A stretch of DNA of 64,000 nucleotides from Chaetoderma sp. LZ-2023a (lineage: Eukaryota > Mollusca > Caudofoveata > Chaetodermatida > Chaetodermatidae). The stretch covers positions 132,133,262-132,197,261 of the forward strand of contig CM067374.1 in the NCBI GenBank assembly GCA_034401795.1. Reading direction: 5' to 3'. The notes beneath the pieces are model-generated. The model was not told where the DNA came from. It saw only the letters and a list, made by a program, of their open reading frames with translations, and searched no databases. Below are positions 39,835 to 52,241 of this stretch, in pieces; position 1 is the stretch's first letter, and each line of letters begins with the position of its first letter. The translations under genes and the position numbers were made by a program.

Positions 39835-41240
39835 CATGTTGGATTTCGGCTGATTTTAGGAAACGTCTTTAAAAATCTTCCCCGAAACCGCTTGGGGAAT
39901 CGATTCAAAACTCATGAAACATCATCTAGGGAATGAGGTAAGCCAAGTTTGTTGAAGAAGACTTGATTGACCAAATGGTTCGGTGGCCATCTTGGATGAC
40001 ATAGTTTTCCCGAAAACAACCTCCAGAACCACTGAAGGGATTGGGCCGAAATTTGGGAGATATGATTAGGGACTAAAGGCCATTAAGGTTTGTACAAGGG
40101 AAGTTGATCCATTAAAAAACATGGCGCTGTGGTCCAACCAAAATGTAGCGTGTTTGGCAGCCATATTGGATTTCTTTTATTGATGGATTTTGAGGCCGAA
40201 ATTGGTTCTATATATGTTTTTGGGTATTCTGGGCTCAAATTTGCCGCTTTCGAAACTGTCAGATAAACGGTTTGGTGGCCATCTTGGATTATTTTCCTGC
40301 CAAAGGCGCCTATACTAAAGCAATGGGAAATTTAAAATGTCTTCTGGAGAACTACTAAGCCGATTTCAATTATATTTGTCAGGAAGCATCCTTAGGGCAT
40401 AGGGATCCAAGTTTGTACAAATGAAGCCGATCAGCTAATTTGCCCAGCACCCATCTTAGATTTCGACCGATTTTAGGAAATATTCAAGACGACTTGATTA
40501 ACCAAATGGTTCGGCGGTCATCTTGGATGACCTGTTTTCCCGAAAATGACTTCTCCAGAACCGCTGAAGGGATCGGGCCGAAATTTGGGAGATATGATTA
40601 GGGACTAGGGCCATTAAAGTTTATTCAAGGGAAGTTGCTCCATCGAAAAACATGGCTGCCATGGGCCAATCAAAATGTAGCGTGTTTGGTGGCCATATTG
40701 GATTTTATTATTTGATGGATTTTGAGGCCAAAATTGGTTCTATATATGTATTTGGGTATTCTGAGCTCAAATTTGTAATTTTCGAAACTATCGGATAAAC
40801 AGTTTGGCGGCCATCTTGGATAATTCTCTCGTCAAAGGCACCCATGCTAAAGCAATGGCAAATTTAAAATGTCTTCTCGAGAACTGCTAGGTCGATTTCA
40901 ATTATATTTGGAAGGAAGCATCCTTAGGGCATAGGGATCCAAGTTTGTTCAAATGAACCGATCGGCCAATTTGCCTGGCAGCCGTTTTGGATTTCGGCCG
41001 ATTTTAGGAAACGTCTTTAAAAATCTCCGAAACGGCTTGGGCAATCTTCATCTAGGCCAAGAGGTAAGCCAAGTTTGTTCAAGAGGACTTGATTGACCAA
41101 ATGGTTCAGCGACCATCTTGGATGACCTAGTTTTCCTGAAAACAACTCCAGAACCGCTGAAGGGATCAGGCCATTAAAGTTTGTTCAAGGGAAGTTGATC
41201 CATCAAAAAAACATGGGCCAATCAAAATGTACCGTGTTAA
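39835..41240. repeat. Three diverged tandem copies of a ~530-595-bp unit
   Basis: The phrase ACTTGATTGACCAAATGGTT occurs at 39961, 40491 (variant) and 41087, each followed by CATCTTGGATGAC, CCAGAACC..TGAAGGGAT and GGCCATTAA. The third copy is shortened. Other words such as GGCCATATTGGATT also recur. No coding frame. Confidence 0.75.
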
Positions 41241-41464
41241 ACATATTAGTGGTTATACAGAGTTCGCTAGTTGCCATTATACAGTTAATGTTCTCAAAAG
41301 TACAGCTGGTGGTTCTTTAAGACAGGTGGTCGAAAGATTCCTCTCTTAAAGAGCCACCATTGTCTTACTCCAAAATTCATATCCTATTTAAAGTCACGTG
41401 TATTAACCTTTAGCACTCTGATGTCAATAGTCTGTCTTTCACTGTGCCAATTGCAAAGAAACCG

Positions 41465-41553
41465 GTGCACATTTTTCAACAATTTTTGTGGACGATGTTG
41501 CTGTCTACGACAGCAATATCTTCCACCAAATTTGTTGAAAAATTAACACCAGT
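41465..41553. repeat. Hairpin, subfamily B-like
   Basis: ATTTTTCAACAATTTTTGTG pairs with ACCAAATTTGTTGAAAAATT around GATGTTGCTGTC and GACAGCAATATC. Confidence 0.65.
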
Positions 41554-41875
41554 TCATCTTTTAATTTTATTTTGAAATTTTAAATTTTGACTCGAGTGGT
41601 AAGGGTTAAATGATCACCTGTCAATATTTAATTGTTGTATATATTGCTTTGTATGGATAATATTGTTTTCTTTGTTTCAAGAGCTATTGTTGTATCCTTG
41701 GCTTATATGCTGCTGATGCTATTATGGGAACTGTTACTGTTTATAGTATGTCCAAGATGTATGTACATAGCATTGTAATACATTTATACAGTTATAAAGT
41801 CTGTTAAAATGACGGAAAGTATACTGTCGTTCAGGTAGTTGCATTTTGTCTGAAACATGTGTATATGTGCATGCG

Positions 41876-41878
<3 letters not shown>

Positions 41879-41909
<31 letters not shown>
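41879..41909. repeat. (GT)n microsatellite
   Basis: About 15 uninterrupted GT units. Confidence 0.95.
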
Positions 41910-41912
<3 letters not shown>

Positions 41913-42139
41913 GGGTGCATGGTTGCGTGTGTCCATCAAAATGCTTGCATAATAATGCTCATTATTTCTGTATTCATTGGCATGAAGTGATGAAAACCTT
42001 TCTTATTTCATCTAATATCAACTTTCTCAATGTGAGCACACTCGGAGATGATGGGCAACCATGCCTTCAAAGTGGGTAGCAGTGAGCTTGGACTGATCCA
42101 ACAAAGGTGATTATAGTGAGTGACTTGTACCCCCCATAG

Positions 42140-42290
42140 CTGCAAACCCTCCACCTCTGAGACTCACACATTTATCTTCGATCTCCCGCTCTCAGACTCA
42201 CACATTCGGCTTCGATCTCCCGCTCTCCGAGACTCATGCATTTGGCTTCGAACTCACGCTCTCTGAGACTCACACATTTTGTGTGCCGGC
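42140..42290. repeat. Short tandem repeat, ~40-bp unit
   Basis: GAGACTCACACATT, CTTCGATCTCCCGCTCTC and variants recur about four times. Confidence 0.8.
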
Positions 42291-42299
42291 TCTGGAAGA

Positions 42300-43700
42300 C
42301 GTGTGGGGGTTATAATGATCAGCATGTCTGTCCGTCCATCTGTATATCCGCCTGTCCCCGTCTTGTCAGCGCAACTCCTCCTAGAGGTCTCAATAGGTTA
42401 ACGTTAAATTTCGTCCACATTAGTATCATGTGCAGATGTGCATGTGCTTTTTTCAGGGCCCAAAAATTGTTCATTACAGAGTTATCCCCCTTTAATTATC
42501 TTAAACTGCATTGCCAATCATTTCTTGTCAACGCAACTCCTCCTACATTTTAGCTCCAATTCTTTTGAAACTTGGTAAGTGTTATCATTACCACGTGAAG
42601 ATGTGCATGTGCTATCCGTATAATGTACATCTATCCGCCTGTCAAAAATGTATGTATGTCTGTCTGTCGGTCCGTCCATCTCTGACAATCATTTCTTGTC
42701 AACGCAACTCCTCCTAGAGGTCTCGATGGGTTAACTTTAAATTTCATCCACATTATCAGTATCATGTGCAGATGTGCATGTGCTTTTTTCTCGGCCAAAA
42801 ATTGTTCATTACAGAGTTATCCCCCTTTAAATACATGTATCTTAAAGCTGATGAATAAACTGCGTTGCCAATAATTTTTTGTCAACGCAACTCTTCCTAC
42901 AGTTTAGCTGCGATTCTTTTGAAACTTGGCAAGTATTATCATTATCACATGAAGATGTGCGTATGCTATCCGTATACCTGTACATCCATTCGCCTGTCAA
43001 AAATGTATATATGTCCGTCTGTCGGTCCGTCCATCTCTGACAATAATTTCTTGTCACGGCAGTTCCTAGGGGTCTCAATGGATTAACCTAAAATTTTGTC
43101 CACATTATCAGTATCATGTGCAGATGTGCATGTGCTTTTTTGCGGCCAAAAAATTGTTCATTGCAGAGTTATCACCCTTTAAATATCCTAAAGCCAATAC
43201 ATAAACTGCATTGCCAGTCATTTCTTGTCAATGCAACTCCTACAGTTTAGCTGCGTTTCTTTTGAAACTTGGTAAGTGTTATCATGAAGATATGCATGTG
43301 CTATCCATATACTTGTACGTCCATCCATCCGTCTGTCCCAAATATATGTTCGTCTGTCGGTCCATCCTTGTCAACGCAACTCCTACAGTTTAGTCACAAT
43401 TCTTTTGAAACGTGGTAAATCTAGTTATTACCATCTGAAGATGTACATGTGCTTTTTTCGCGGCCAGAGTTATCCCCTTTAAATACCTTTAAGCTGATAC
43501 ATGAACTGCAGTACCAATCATTTCTTGTCAACACAACTACAATTTGGCTTTTGAAACATGGTAAGGGTTCTCATTCCCACTTGAAGATATGCCTGTACAT
43601 CCATGCGTCTGTATAGAATATATGTATGTCAGTCTGTCGGTCCGTCCATCTCTGACAATCATTTCAAGATATCAACACAACTACAGTTTAGCTACGATTC
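42300..43700. repeat. Tandem array with ~335-bp unit
   Basis: CTTGTCAACGCAACTCCTCC then TAGAGGTCTC begins units at about 42361, 42695 and 43049 with steps of 334 and 354. Each unit holds GATGTGCATGTGCTTTTTTC, GAGTTATCCCCCTTTAA and TTTTGAAACTTGGTAAG. Later units (43200-43700) are shorter and decayed. Open frames here are by-products of the repeat. Confidence 0.82.
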
Positions 43701-44530
43701 CAAGATGTCTCTGTTTGATTGACATTAAGGGAGTCTACTCCATCCAGAAACCTGGACTAGAGTAGAGAGTTGTCGTTCTTGCATTAGAAGGCATTAAATG
43801 CAAGATTAGAAAACTATTTCTGGCGCTAAATGCAAGTAGATGTATTTAGCAAGTAGTGATTGAACGATAAGTATGTATATGTGGTTAATAAAATGACAGA
43901 CCAATCCTAGGGCGTGGTCTGTGGTCGTTATCTCCCCTGAAATACTTAAAATTCATCAAAATTGTCTTGTTCATGCCAGATCTTGAAGAATTGTGAACCT
44001 ATGCTCTCAATTCCTTTGTCACTGAATATATTTTTGATTGATTAGTTTTGCTAAAATATTGTCCTTTACAATTAACATTACATGTATGTCTACTCTTGAT
44101 GTATGTTTATCTGAAATGTTTGGATGGGGTGGCGGTGATGGATATGCCGTCCTCTGATGGCACTTGTTTGGAATTTCTGGGGAAATATTCCGAGTCTAGT
44201 CTGATCCTCAAGCAGACATTTGATTAGATTGACTGGTTTAGCCTGGCTCACCAGTCTATCCAAATATATGGCACAGTGTCGGTTCAGAGCCAGAGTAAAC
44301 TCGGACTTGTAAAAACATGAAAATCTGGTTTTAAATATGTCAAAATATGTAAATGATTCAAAATTTCAAAGATTTGAATTTGAATGTCATGTATTTTCAT
44401 AATTACTTTAAAAATGTGGCCCATCGCAAATTCGTCACATAAACATAGTTGCTTTTATTACTGCAATTGCAATATACTCTCAGAGTACATCAAAGTCAAT
44501 GCCTATAGCAATGAGTATGTAAATGTCCTC
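43701..44530. other. Unannotated intergenic sequence
   Basis: No gene or clear repeat recognised. Confidence 0.4.
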
Positions 44531-44537
44531 CATAAAG

Positions 44538-44618
44538 CCGGCCGCCCATCTACCGATTTTACGGGCCTGTTAAACTTCCTGCCAGAAAGATCGGTAGATG
44601 AGCGGGAACGGCCTTTCC
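44538..44618. mobile_element. Small foldback element
   Basis: GGCCGCCCATCTACCGATTT pairs with AAGATCGGTAGATGAGCGG and CGGCC on the other side of a ~24-base loop, with AAAG/CTTT at the outer edges. Probably a tiny MITE. Confidence 0.65.
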
Positions 44619-44945
44619 AATTTTGGCCAATTTGGACAGAAAAATCGTTTGCAGAAAATCATTGACTATGTCAAGGATGTGTCCGCTTTTTCCGACTAAA
44701 TTGCTATGGATTACTACCCAGCTGGCTGGAATCGTTAGATGGGATGACGAAACTGACCAAGTCAGCCAATTTTAGTATGGTCTTGGTCACAGAACAAACT
44801 TCTATTTCTTAATGTTTCAAATTTATGCTTTTTCAAAGTATTGTTAATCACTGTCCAGGCTATACAGGAGTCACTAAAGTGATGTCAATGAAATAGACTT
44901 TCAGCAAATACTGCAAAAATACCTTTGACAAAAACGTCCCTTTTA

Positions 44946-44972
44946 GTAGTAGTCGTAGTAGTAGTAGCAGTC

Positions 44973-45034
<62 letters not shown>

Positions 45035-45106
45035 CGTAGTAGTAGTAGTAGCAGTAGTCGTAGTAGTAGTTGTAATAGCAGTAGTAGTAGTAGTAGTTGT
45101 AATAGC

Positions 45107-45162
<56 letters not shown>

Positions 45163-45170
45163 CAGCAGCA
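44946..45170. repeat. (GTA)n trinucleotide microsatellite
   Basis: About 225 bp of GTA/TAG units with GTC, GCA and TTG interruptions, ending in GCAGCAGCAGCAG. The poly-Val and poly-Thr frames across it are artefacts. Confidence 0.95.
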
Positions 45171-45529
45171 GCAGAAATGAACAAAACTGCCAGAAAAATC
45201 TGATGATCTGCTCAGGAATTTGGGTTGATGTAACCGGTCGGCAAAATAGAATCGATCAGCAAAATGAAATCGCTATATGGGCGCCCGGCTTAACACGCAG
45301 CATTCATCTAGAAATCAACCAGAAACAAAGTAATCTATTTTCTAGCTTATCAAGTTTCTGCATCATAGTGCCTGACATCAGATCATGAGTTTGTTCCATG
45401 ATGACGTTTGATGTAGGCTGAAGTATGTCATGTCTTTCTGGGTATGACTTATTTCTCTTAAAACGGTTGGCCATTTTTAGCTTGACTGCACGTGGTCCGA
45501 CGGCGGCGGTGGTGGTGGCCGCGTCGTCC

Positions 45530-46030
45530 AATTTGTGTTTAGCTCAATGGTTCTGTTTATATTTCAGGTTTGGTTGATGATACTGGACCCAAACTTGGGC
45601 ACATGTTTCCTTCTAATGATACAACATCTCACGATGACCTTGGTGTCAAAAGGCCAACGGTCAAGGTCACTGACCTTCGTAAAAACTTTTCTTTCAACAT
45701 TAACATTTTCCGTTTAGCTCAACTTTTCTGTTTATAGCTCATGTTTGGTTAATCACACTGGAGCCAAGCTTGGACACGTGCCTCCTTATAATGAACCTGG
45801 CATTACACAATTCCATTTCGGTCAAGATCTCTGTGACCTTGGTAAAAACCTTATTTTTTTCAAGATCAATATTTTCCGTTCAGCTCGACTTTTCTGTATA
45901 TATCTCAGGTTTGGTTAATCGTACTGAACCCAAACTTGGACACATGCCTCCTTATAATGACACGTCATCATACAATGATGGTTTGGTAAAAGAAAAAGTG
46001 AAAGGTCAAGGTCACTGATATACATGGCGA
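45530..46030. repeat. Three tandem copies of a ~170-bp unit
   Basis: TTTAGCTCAA..TTCTGTTTAT then CAGGTTTGGTT occurs at about 45539, 45714 and 45880. Units contain GACCCAAACTTGG and CCTTCTAATGA or CCTTATAATGA. Confidence 0.75.
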
Positions 46031-46059
46031 CCGTCTTGTCATCCGTCATCCATCAGTCA

Positions 46060-47114
46060 ACATTTGTTTTAAAACGCTATCCCTCATTAACCGCTTGGTG
46101 GATTTCAACCTAATTTGGCTTGTAAATTTTTTGGGTTAAAATCTTACATTTTGTGAAAAATTGTCAAAACACTACTCATTAACCGCTAGGCGGATTTCAA
46201 CCTAATTTGGCTGGAAGGACGCTAATACTTTCAGTTTCAGAACATGTATACAGAATTTTGATTGGGCAATTTATTTGTGTGAAAATCTGATTTTATGAAA
46301 AATTTACCGGAAATTGTTAAAACGCTACTCCTTATTAACCGCATGGCACATTTCAACTTACTTTGGCTGGAATGACCTTATGGGTCTATGCTTCCGAATT
46401 TATATACAGAATTTTGATTGGTCATGTTTTTGGTGAAAACCTTAGATTTTGTGAAAAATTTGCCGAAAATTGTCAAAACACTACTCATCATTAACACTTG
46501 AAAGATATATATTGAATGATTTATTTCACAATAAGCCATAGGCCCTTGAGTGTACATTTATACGTTATATATATTGACAATTAAATTAGTACGCTATACA
46601 AGTATCTAAATACCTAATCTTATATCTAATACAGCGAATTTCTCTTTAGCGTCATATTCACAAGCCCTTCAACAGCATAATAACATTTGTAAAGGCGGGC
46701 CTATACAGCTTAAACATGGCTTGGGCATATTATTTATACAGTTTTCACCAATATATAACATATTACCTACGGGATGAATGATACCATACACTACAATTCG
46801 TAGATCTAAGCATGCTAACGTTTTCTAGGTAAGATTTAAACCATAGTTGGATAGACAGACCCTACCCCGGTAGGCTCCAGAACATCTATTCGGAATTTTA
46901 ATGGGGAAACGTTTTTGGTGAAAATCATAAATTTTATGAAAAATTTACGGAAATTGTCAAAATGCATTTTCTCCATAACCGCTTGTTGGATTTTATCCAA
47001 ATTTGGCTGGGAGGATTCTATAGTGGTAGGTTCTATTCAGAATTTTGGTAGGTAAAATTTGTAGTGGCTATTTGGATTTTTTGAAAACTGTAGAGCCATT
47101 TAAAATGCTACCCC
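46060..47114. repeat. Tandem repeat, ~170-190-bp unit, left of the TTAA element
   Basis: AAAACGCTAC..CATTAACCGC, ATTTCAACCTAATTTGGCTG, CAGAATTTTGATTGG and GAAAATCTTACATTTTGTG recur four or five times. An unrelated stretch interrupts it at about 46500-46860. It resumes at 48077. Confidence 0.7.
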
Positions 47115-48076
47115 TTAAAGGGGAACACAAGGGTCACCATCGTTTGCATAAAACACACAGTTCTATTGTAGAGCCCATATTTAAGCTACTGTGTAAAGTT
47201 TTCCTGCAACAATTATATATAAATCCGAGTAAAATGCTGTTAAAAACGCTTTGTTACTATAATTTTCTGCAGTTAATTAAACCTATGACGTCATAGGTTG
47301 AATCCCATCCGACAAGAACCATGATAACTGCACTCAGAAGACAGGAGTGCACGCATTTGGATGGTGATATCTCTATCGGTGATACTGCTATTGACATCAT
47401 TTATATATGTACAGATTGAAGAGGTTAAGCCATTTATCACACTATCGCAAATTTATGGAATATATTTGTTATTTTCATACATTAGATTCCGTACCTTAAG
47501 ATGACCATTTTCTATGAAGATACCTGCCAATTACATGAATATTGCAATATCTCAGGAAGTTCTGAGGGTAGTATGAAAACATCAGCACCTAAATATGTAT
47601 TGAGCTGTATGCAAGACCTATTTAAACTCTCATATTATAGATGAACCTTTAATAACATTATCTGCAAAAGTGTACTGATATACCTCAACTATCGCGTCAT
47701 TCATTTATCCCAAGATCAAAAATTGGTGTCAAAATCGTCACAGTCAGATAAATTAGACAAAGGACTTATTACATATTCTTCAATATGTCCGCAAATATAG
47801 TTTCTATATTCCTAACACTGCTGAAGAGAAACCTATTATAAAACGCAATTCACAAATTTATTGCAATAGCGTGGATGACCGCGAGAAAAACTTTCAACCT
47901 ATGACGCCATACGCCTCAACCGGGAATAGAAATTTAACTAATGTATCACATATTTAAATAACAAGATATATATTTTTGATTGAGCACAGAGCTTACAATT
48001 ATATTTTTTGAAAACAGTACGGTAGGAAGATTCATTTTATGCAAAGTAGTATAGAGGGTCTGGTGTTTCCCTTTAA
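47115..48076. mobile_element. TTAA-flanked non-autonomous element inserted in the tandem repeat
   Basis: Left TTAAAGGGGAACACAAGGG and the inverse of the right end, TTAAAGGGAAACACCAGAC, match. Further in, TTTGCATAAAAC is mirrored by TTTTATGCAAAG, and CCTATGACGTCATAGG near 47281 by CCTATGACGCCAT near 47898. TTAA on both sides and AGGG ends suit Kolobok or piggyBac-type elements. The flanks join as one repeat unit once the element is removed. No transposase frame. Confidence 0.72.
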
Positions 48077-48190
48077 TTAGTGGGGCAATTTCAACGAAAC
48101 TTGGGTGGAATGATCCTATGGTGGTAGGCTTCAAGATATCAAGTGAGAATTTTGATTTGTCAATTTCTTTCGTGGCCATCTTGGATTATC
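48077..48190. repeat. Tandem repeat, right of the TTAA element
   Basis: Continues the unit interrupted at 47115: GCAATTTCAACGAAACTTGG, GATCCTATGGTGGTAGGCTT, then GCCATCTTGGATT. Confidence 0.65.
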
Positions 48191-48239
48191 CATCATGTCT
48201 ACGGGTATTTAAATGCACATGGTTCAAATCCTAATAGCG

Positions 48240-48370
48240 TTACAGGCCCGTGGGCCTCTTGTTGATAAGGCCTTCTATATTTATTTTATGTTTGAGGTCA
48301 AGCTTCATAGCTCATTGCATAGTCGTAAAGTCGAGTTTCATGGTTGCATTGCAGCCACATTTCTGGTCAA
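48240..48370 (+). repeat. Dispersed repeat, copy 2
   Basis: Starts ACAGGCCCGTGGGCCTCTTG and ends GGTTGCATTGCAGCCACATT. Same family as 29350-29480. Confidence 0.6.
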
Positions 48371-48399
48371 AATCACAGCAGCCGGTCAAATTCCTAACA

Positions 48400-48500
48400 G
48401 CACTAACTGAACTAGCGCTGAGGTTCGTGAGCATATTCACGAACCGTACCGGTTCATTACGCGTGTCCAAGCCATGAACTGGTTCATGAACCATATTAAC
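48400..48500. repeat. Palindrome-rich patch
   Basis: GGTTCGTGAGCATATTCACGAACC and GAACTGGTTCATGAACC-type words. May be a decayed element end. Unassigned. Confidence 0.3.
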
Positions 48501-49254
48501 ATGCTAATGGATGCAATAAAAGCTACTAACAGAAAATAACATTTAAAGGCAGGTTGCCTTCCTGACTAAATAGAACTTCTCTTCGGAATTTTAATGGCCC
48601 TCTGATTTACTTAAAATTTTCTGGAACCATTTAAAACGCGACTCCGAAATCAATAACCTGCTTACAATTGAACAGTGGAATAATTCTACATATGAAATGT
48701 GAATTTTGATTGGTCAATTTGTCTGGTGGCCATCTTGGATTTTCCTTACATTATCCAGTATGTCTATTTAAATGCAAATGGTTCGAGGTGGGCATCACAT
48801 GATCCTCTTGTTATTATTATTAGCCAATTCGAGAAAGACATCCTTTTAAGTAATTTATAGAGCACGCAGTCTCGGTATTAGGCAGCTGAGCGTCCAGGTT
48901 AGCATTGGAAAATATTTTGATTCTTATTCAAATAACGATACAGGGCAATATCGAAAAGATTGTGCACCACTCTTATGCTTCTATATAGTTGACGATTCGT
49001 TCACATTACATAATTATATCCACTGCATTGCACGAAAACAGATCCATGTGGCCACTTTCGTGAGCACTCCTGCCTGTGAATTATTCATTTCTACAAACAT
49101 GAAAACCATTGGACTAAAGATAACGTGACCTAGCAACTACGCACATACATCTATGAGCTTCGACTTCTGCTATGCATTTACCAAGTTCAGGTCTCCTAAT
49201 TTCGGATAGTAGCCATTGTGTGGCTTATGATGATCAGCTTTTATCTTGCTGATA

Positions 49255-50015
49255 ATGAACATTTTCCAGTTTATCCATCCATCATATGACATCATAATTA
49301 ACTACCTGGCGTGTAGGATGACATCATAATCAATTACAGCATGAATGACTCGATTTAGTCTGCCTTAAACGCTAAATAGTCCGACACGTTGTACGAATTG
49401 TATGTCTTTGCTATTTAATAAACACGCTGTTGAATATTTTGAAACAAATTTTCCTGGGCGCTGTGTCTGCCATAGGCTCTATAGTTTTCTAAAAATTAAT
49501 AGTCAGGCAGTTGAGCCTCAACTTCAACTTCAATGATATACTCGACTGTTATCCGCAAGCGGACATCATTATGTCGAGGACAAGTAGTGCGCATGCTAGG
49601 TACAATGGTGCTGTGCAAAATAAAAACTGTACAGGGTCTGTCTAGATGGCGATTTTCTGGACGGCAGATTTAAATGCGTCCAGGCTTGGCGCTGTTACTG
49701 CCGCTTGTGGTAGCCGGTTCCACGAAGGTGTTGTTCTTGGGAAGAATGACTGTTTATAAGCATTTATTGATGTTTGATATGTGTTGAACTTTTCCTTGTC
49801 ATGCCGCATAGATGCTCGGTTAGCTGGGGTTGGGTGGTATGATTGTGGTATTGCTACTAGTCCATTCACTCTTCTTGTACATTAATATTACGTCGCTTCT
49901 CGCTCTGCGTTGTTGTAGCGAATCCCGATTCAGGATCTATCCGAACATGGGCGAAGTGTGGGTTCAGCTTAGCTACAGCTGGGCGGAGCATAGCTAAAAC
50001 TGGAAAGGTCCATTG
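49255..50015. mobile_element. Hairpin MITE split by a LINE fragment
   Basis: Starts with the tail (TTTTCCAGTTTATCCATCC), reaches half the hairpin at 49430-49465, is interrupted, and finishes with the head in inverse (TAGCTAAAACTGGAAAGGTCC near 49990-50012). The interruption is the LINE fragment at about 49500-49915. Confidence 0.68.
49500..49915 (-). mobile_element. LINE 3' end fragment
   Basis: The minus strand reads SINAYKQSFFPRTTPSWNRL then PQAAVTAPSLDAFKSAVQKI, the familiar C-terminus of many non-LTR reverse transcriptase proteins, then a stop and a short 3' UTR. It is strongly 5'-truncated and lies within a hairpin MITE. Confidence 0.75.
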
Positions 50016-50019
50016 TATG

Positions 50020-51390
50020 ATCTTGAAAAGAAATATTGTCGTGAACAGGCTATCATTGTGATCACAGACCATGTGGCGCTTATTATCATTGCCACACCCC
50101 TCTTCGAGATGGGGACATGGCCATTCTTCATTCATCAACTTCGTGTTGTGATCAGCTCGGACAGTACTTGGGTGAGCCATATGCAAGCTTCCCTTGACTT
50201 CTCGCTTTTCGTACACTGTGATGCTTATGGGGTGGGTGGGTGTGCGGGTGGTGGTTGTGCAGGCCTTTCTTGCTGTTAAATGCTGGTGATTCACCAGAAT
50301 AAGTCAGCCGATTCAACAAAGCAAAGATCCAAAATCAGCGACAGTGTCACAGAGAGAAATACCCCTTCCCCATCTGAGAAGGGGGCCGTACCAGAATGGG
50401 CTGTTTGCAGCTTCAACATAGTCTCGCCTGACCCATTGGTATCGTGATTGACAGATTCCAGAAATCATTAAGTTGGCTGATTTCAAAATTAATTCAGGTT
50501 CCGGGGTTCCAGAAGAAATCTGTGCTCAATAGAACCAGTCGTCTCGTGTTTTCCACTAACACTTTTTGATTTGTGGTTTGTCAACCAAACAGAAAAGGAG
50601 ACTCCCTCTCCTGTTATATGGTATGCATACGCGTGTGCTGCTTTTACACACTGGGTCCAGAAAATGGGTGCAAGTGTAGATATAGGTCCTAATAGACCAT
50701 GGTTCTGGATGCACTGATATCTAGAACGGATCAGAACTCCCAAGTTATCTATTTTAAGCTGCCCTCTACGCTCAGAAGCTATATTATTGCGAATTCTCCA
50801 GACCATTATGTATACCTCACGTTTCTTTTAGGTTAAAGCGGGATGAAATTCTTCAGTGTTTCTTCCTGTATTCATTGCAGTGTTTCTACCGGCAAAAACT
50901 TCATTCAAAATTCTGATTTAGTCAAAATTAGTGCATTTATGCAGTAAATCTCTCTTTGGTTCATTAGATCCTAATGGGCTTTAAAATCTATAGTGACATC
51001 ATTATGAGGTGACAGTGGTATGGTAGACGTGAAAGTTCAAATGGGGTGACTCACAACTGGATGGTACTAACATTATGTAGAATGTGCCCATCACTCTCAT
51101 ACGACTACGAATCTTCTCACGGAGACCTAAGCCCGGTGCCACTTGGAGCATGTGAACGTGGTCGTTTATACTGGCTTATCACCTCACACTGGTGAATCAC
51201 CTTTGAACGTGATTGTTCAGGACACTGAAGCACACTACAAGGCTCGGTTTGAATATTATAATATAGAGGTTAATAGACCCTTGCATGTAATCGTCAGGCT
51301 GATGGAGAAGCTTCGAATCATGCCACATGAACGCTATTGGGTCTTCTATTATTCATCTCAGTAACCCTCAAATCCATCCAAAATCCTGTC
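50020..51390. other. Unannotated intergenic sequence with small unrecognised frames
   Basis: Frames at 50489-50806 (-, 105 codons) and 51143-51364 (+, 73 codons) have ordinary composition but no family was recognised. They may be debris of mobile elements. Confidence 0.3.
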
Positions 51391-51393
51391 AGA

Positions 51394-51650
51394 ATGGACC
51401 TCTTCCAGTTTATCCATCCATCATATGACGTCATAATCAACTACGTAACTTGTAGACTGACGTGATAACAAATGGCCTCATTATGACGTCATAAATGGTG
51501 TAGACAAGTACGCCACGCACACATCATTGAAGACGGACTAAGCGTTGTTGTATGAATTGTATGTCTACTATTTAATAAACATGCTGTTGAATATTTGAAA
51601 CTAATTTAACTGGGCGATCTACCTACAAGTAATGATTAAACTTGATTATC
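51394..51650. mobile_element. Hairpin MITE, truncated, inverse orientation
   Basis: AATGGACCTCTTCCAGTTTA start, TGACGTCA at 51426 and 51484, then half the hairpin at 51585-51630. Confidence 0.7.
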
Positions 51651-51653
51651 GGA

Positions 51654-52045
51654 TAATGGCCCTTTCCGATTTAGCTATGCCGTTCCCATCTCTAGCTAAG
51701 CTCCACCCACACCATGCTCGTGTTAAGATCGATCGATCCATGAACTCCGTCACTATTAATTGCCAGAAAATTATACAGTTAAGCTGTTAAGTATTTTTAA
51801 AAGTAATTTGACTTGGAGCTGTTGCTGCCTATGGCAGCATGACAGCAACAACGCGCAATCAAATTAGTTTCAAAATATTGGACAACATGTTTATTAAATA
51901 ATAACGACACGCAATTCATACAACCTGACGGACTATTAAGAGTACTAAGACGGACTAAATCGAGTCATTCATGACGTAATGATTATGACTTCACCATACA
52001 CGTCATTTAGTTGATTATGACATCATATGCTGGATTGAAAAATTG
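51654..52045. mobile_element. Hairpin MITE, forward, nearly complete
   Basis: Head AATGGCCCTTTCCGATTTAG and CTAAGCTCCACCCACACC, hairpin at 51786-51890 with GTTGCTGCCTATGGCAGC at the centre, tail with GATTATGACATCATATG. It lies just after an inverse copy, so the two could pair in RNA. Confidence 0.72.
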
Positions 52046-52241
52046 GAAAATGTCACAGTGGAATGTACGGGGGAAGTCTCAATAAACACCATCATTGACT
52101 AAGCACGACGAGGAGAGTGAAGACAGGTATTGATCTAACACGTGGAATTTGAATGTCAGAGACTCCCCCTTTACTGCGGATCCTTTTAACGCCTTCATGT
52201 GTAAACATCAACCAAGCCATGCAAAGCCTTAAGCGTTAGAT

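Noticed and set aside
42236-43393. Several 60-105-codon frames with similar sequences
   Set aside because: They repeat because they lie on the ~335-bp tandem array. No start context or domain.
44885-45203. Long open frames of poly-Val and poly-Thr
   Set aside because: They are translations of a GTA trinucleotide microsatellite on both strands and have no other protein features.
50489-50806. 105-codon minus-strand frame resembling a transposase tail
   Set aside because: A faint likeness to hAT C-terminal sequence was considered, but the key hydrophobic pattern could not be confirmed.
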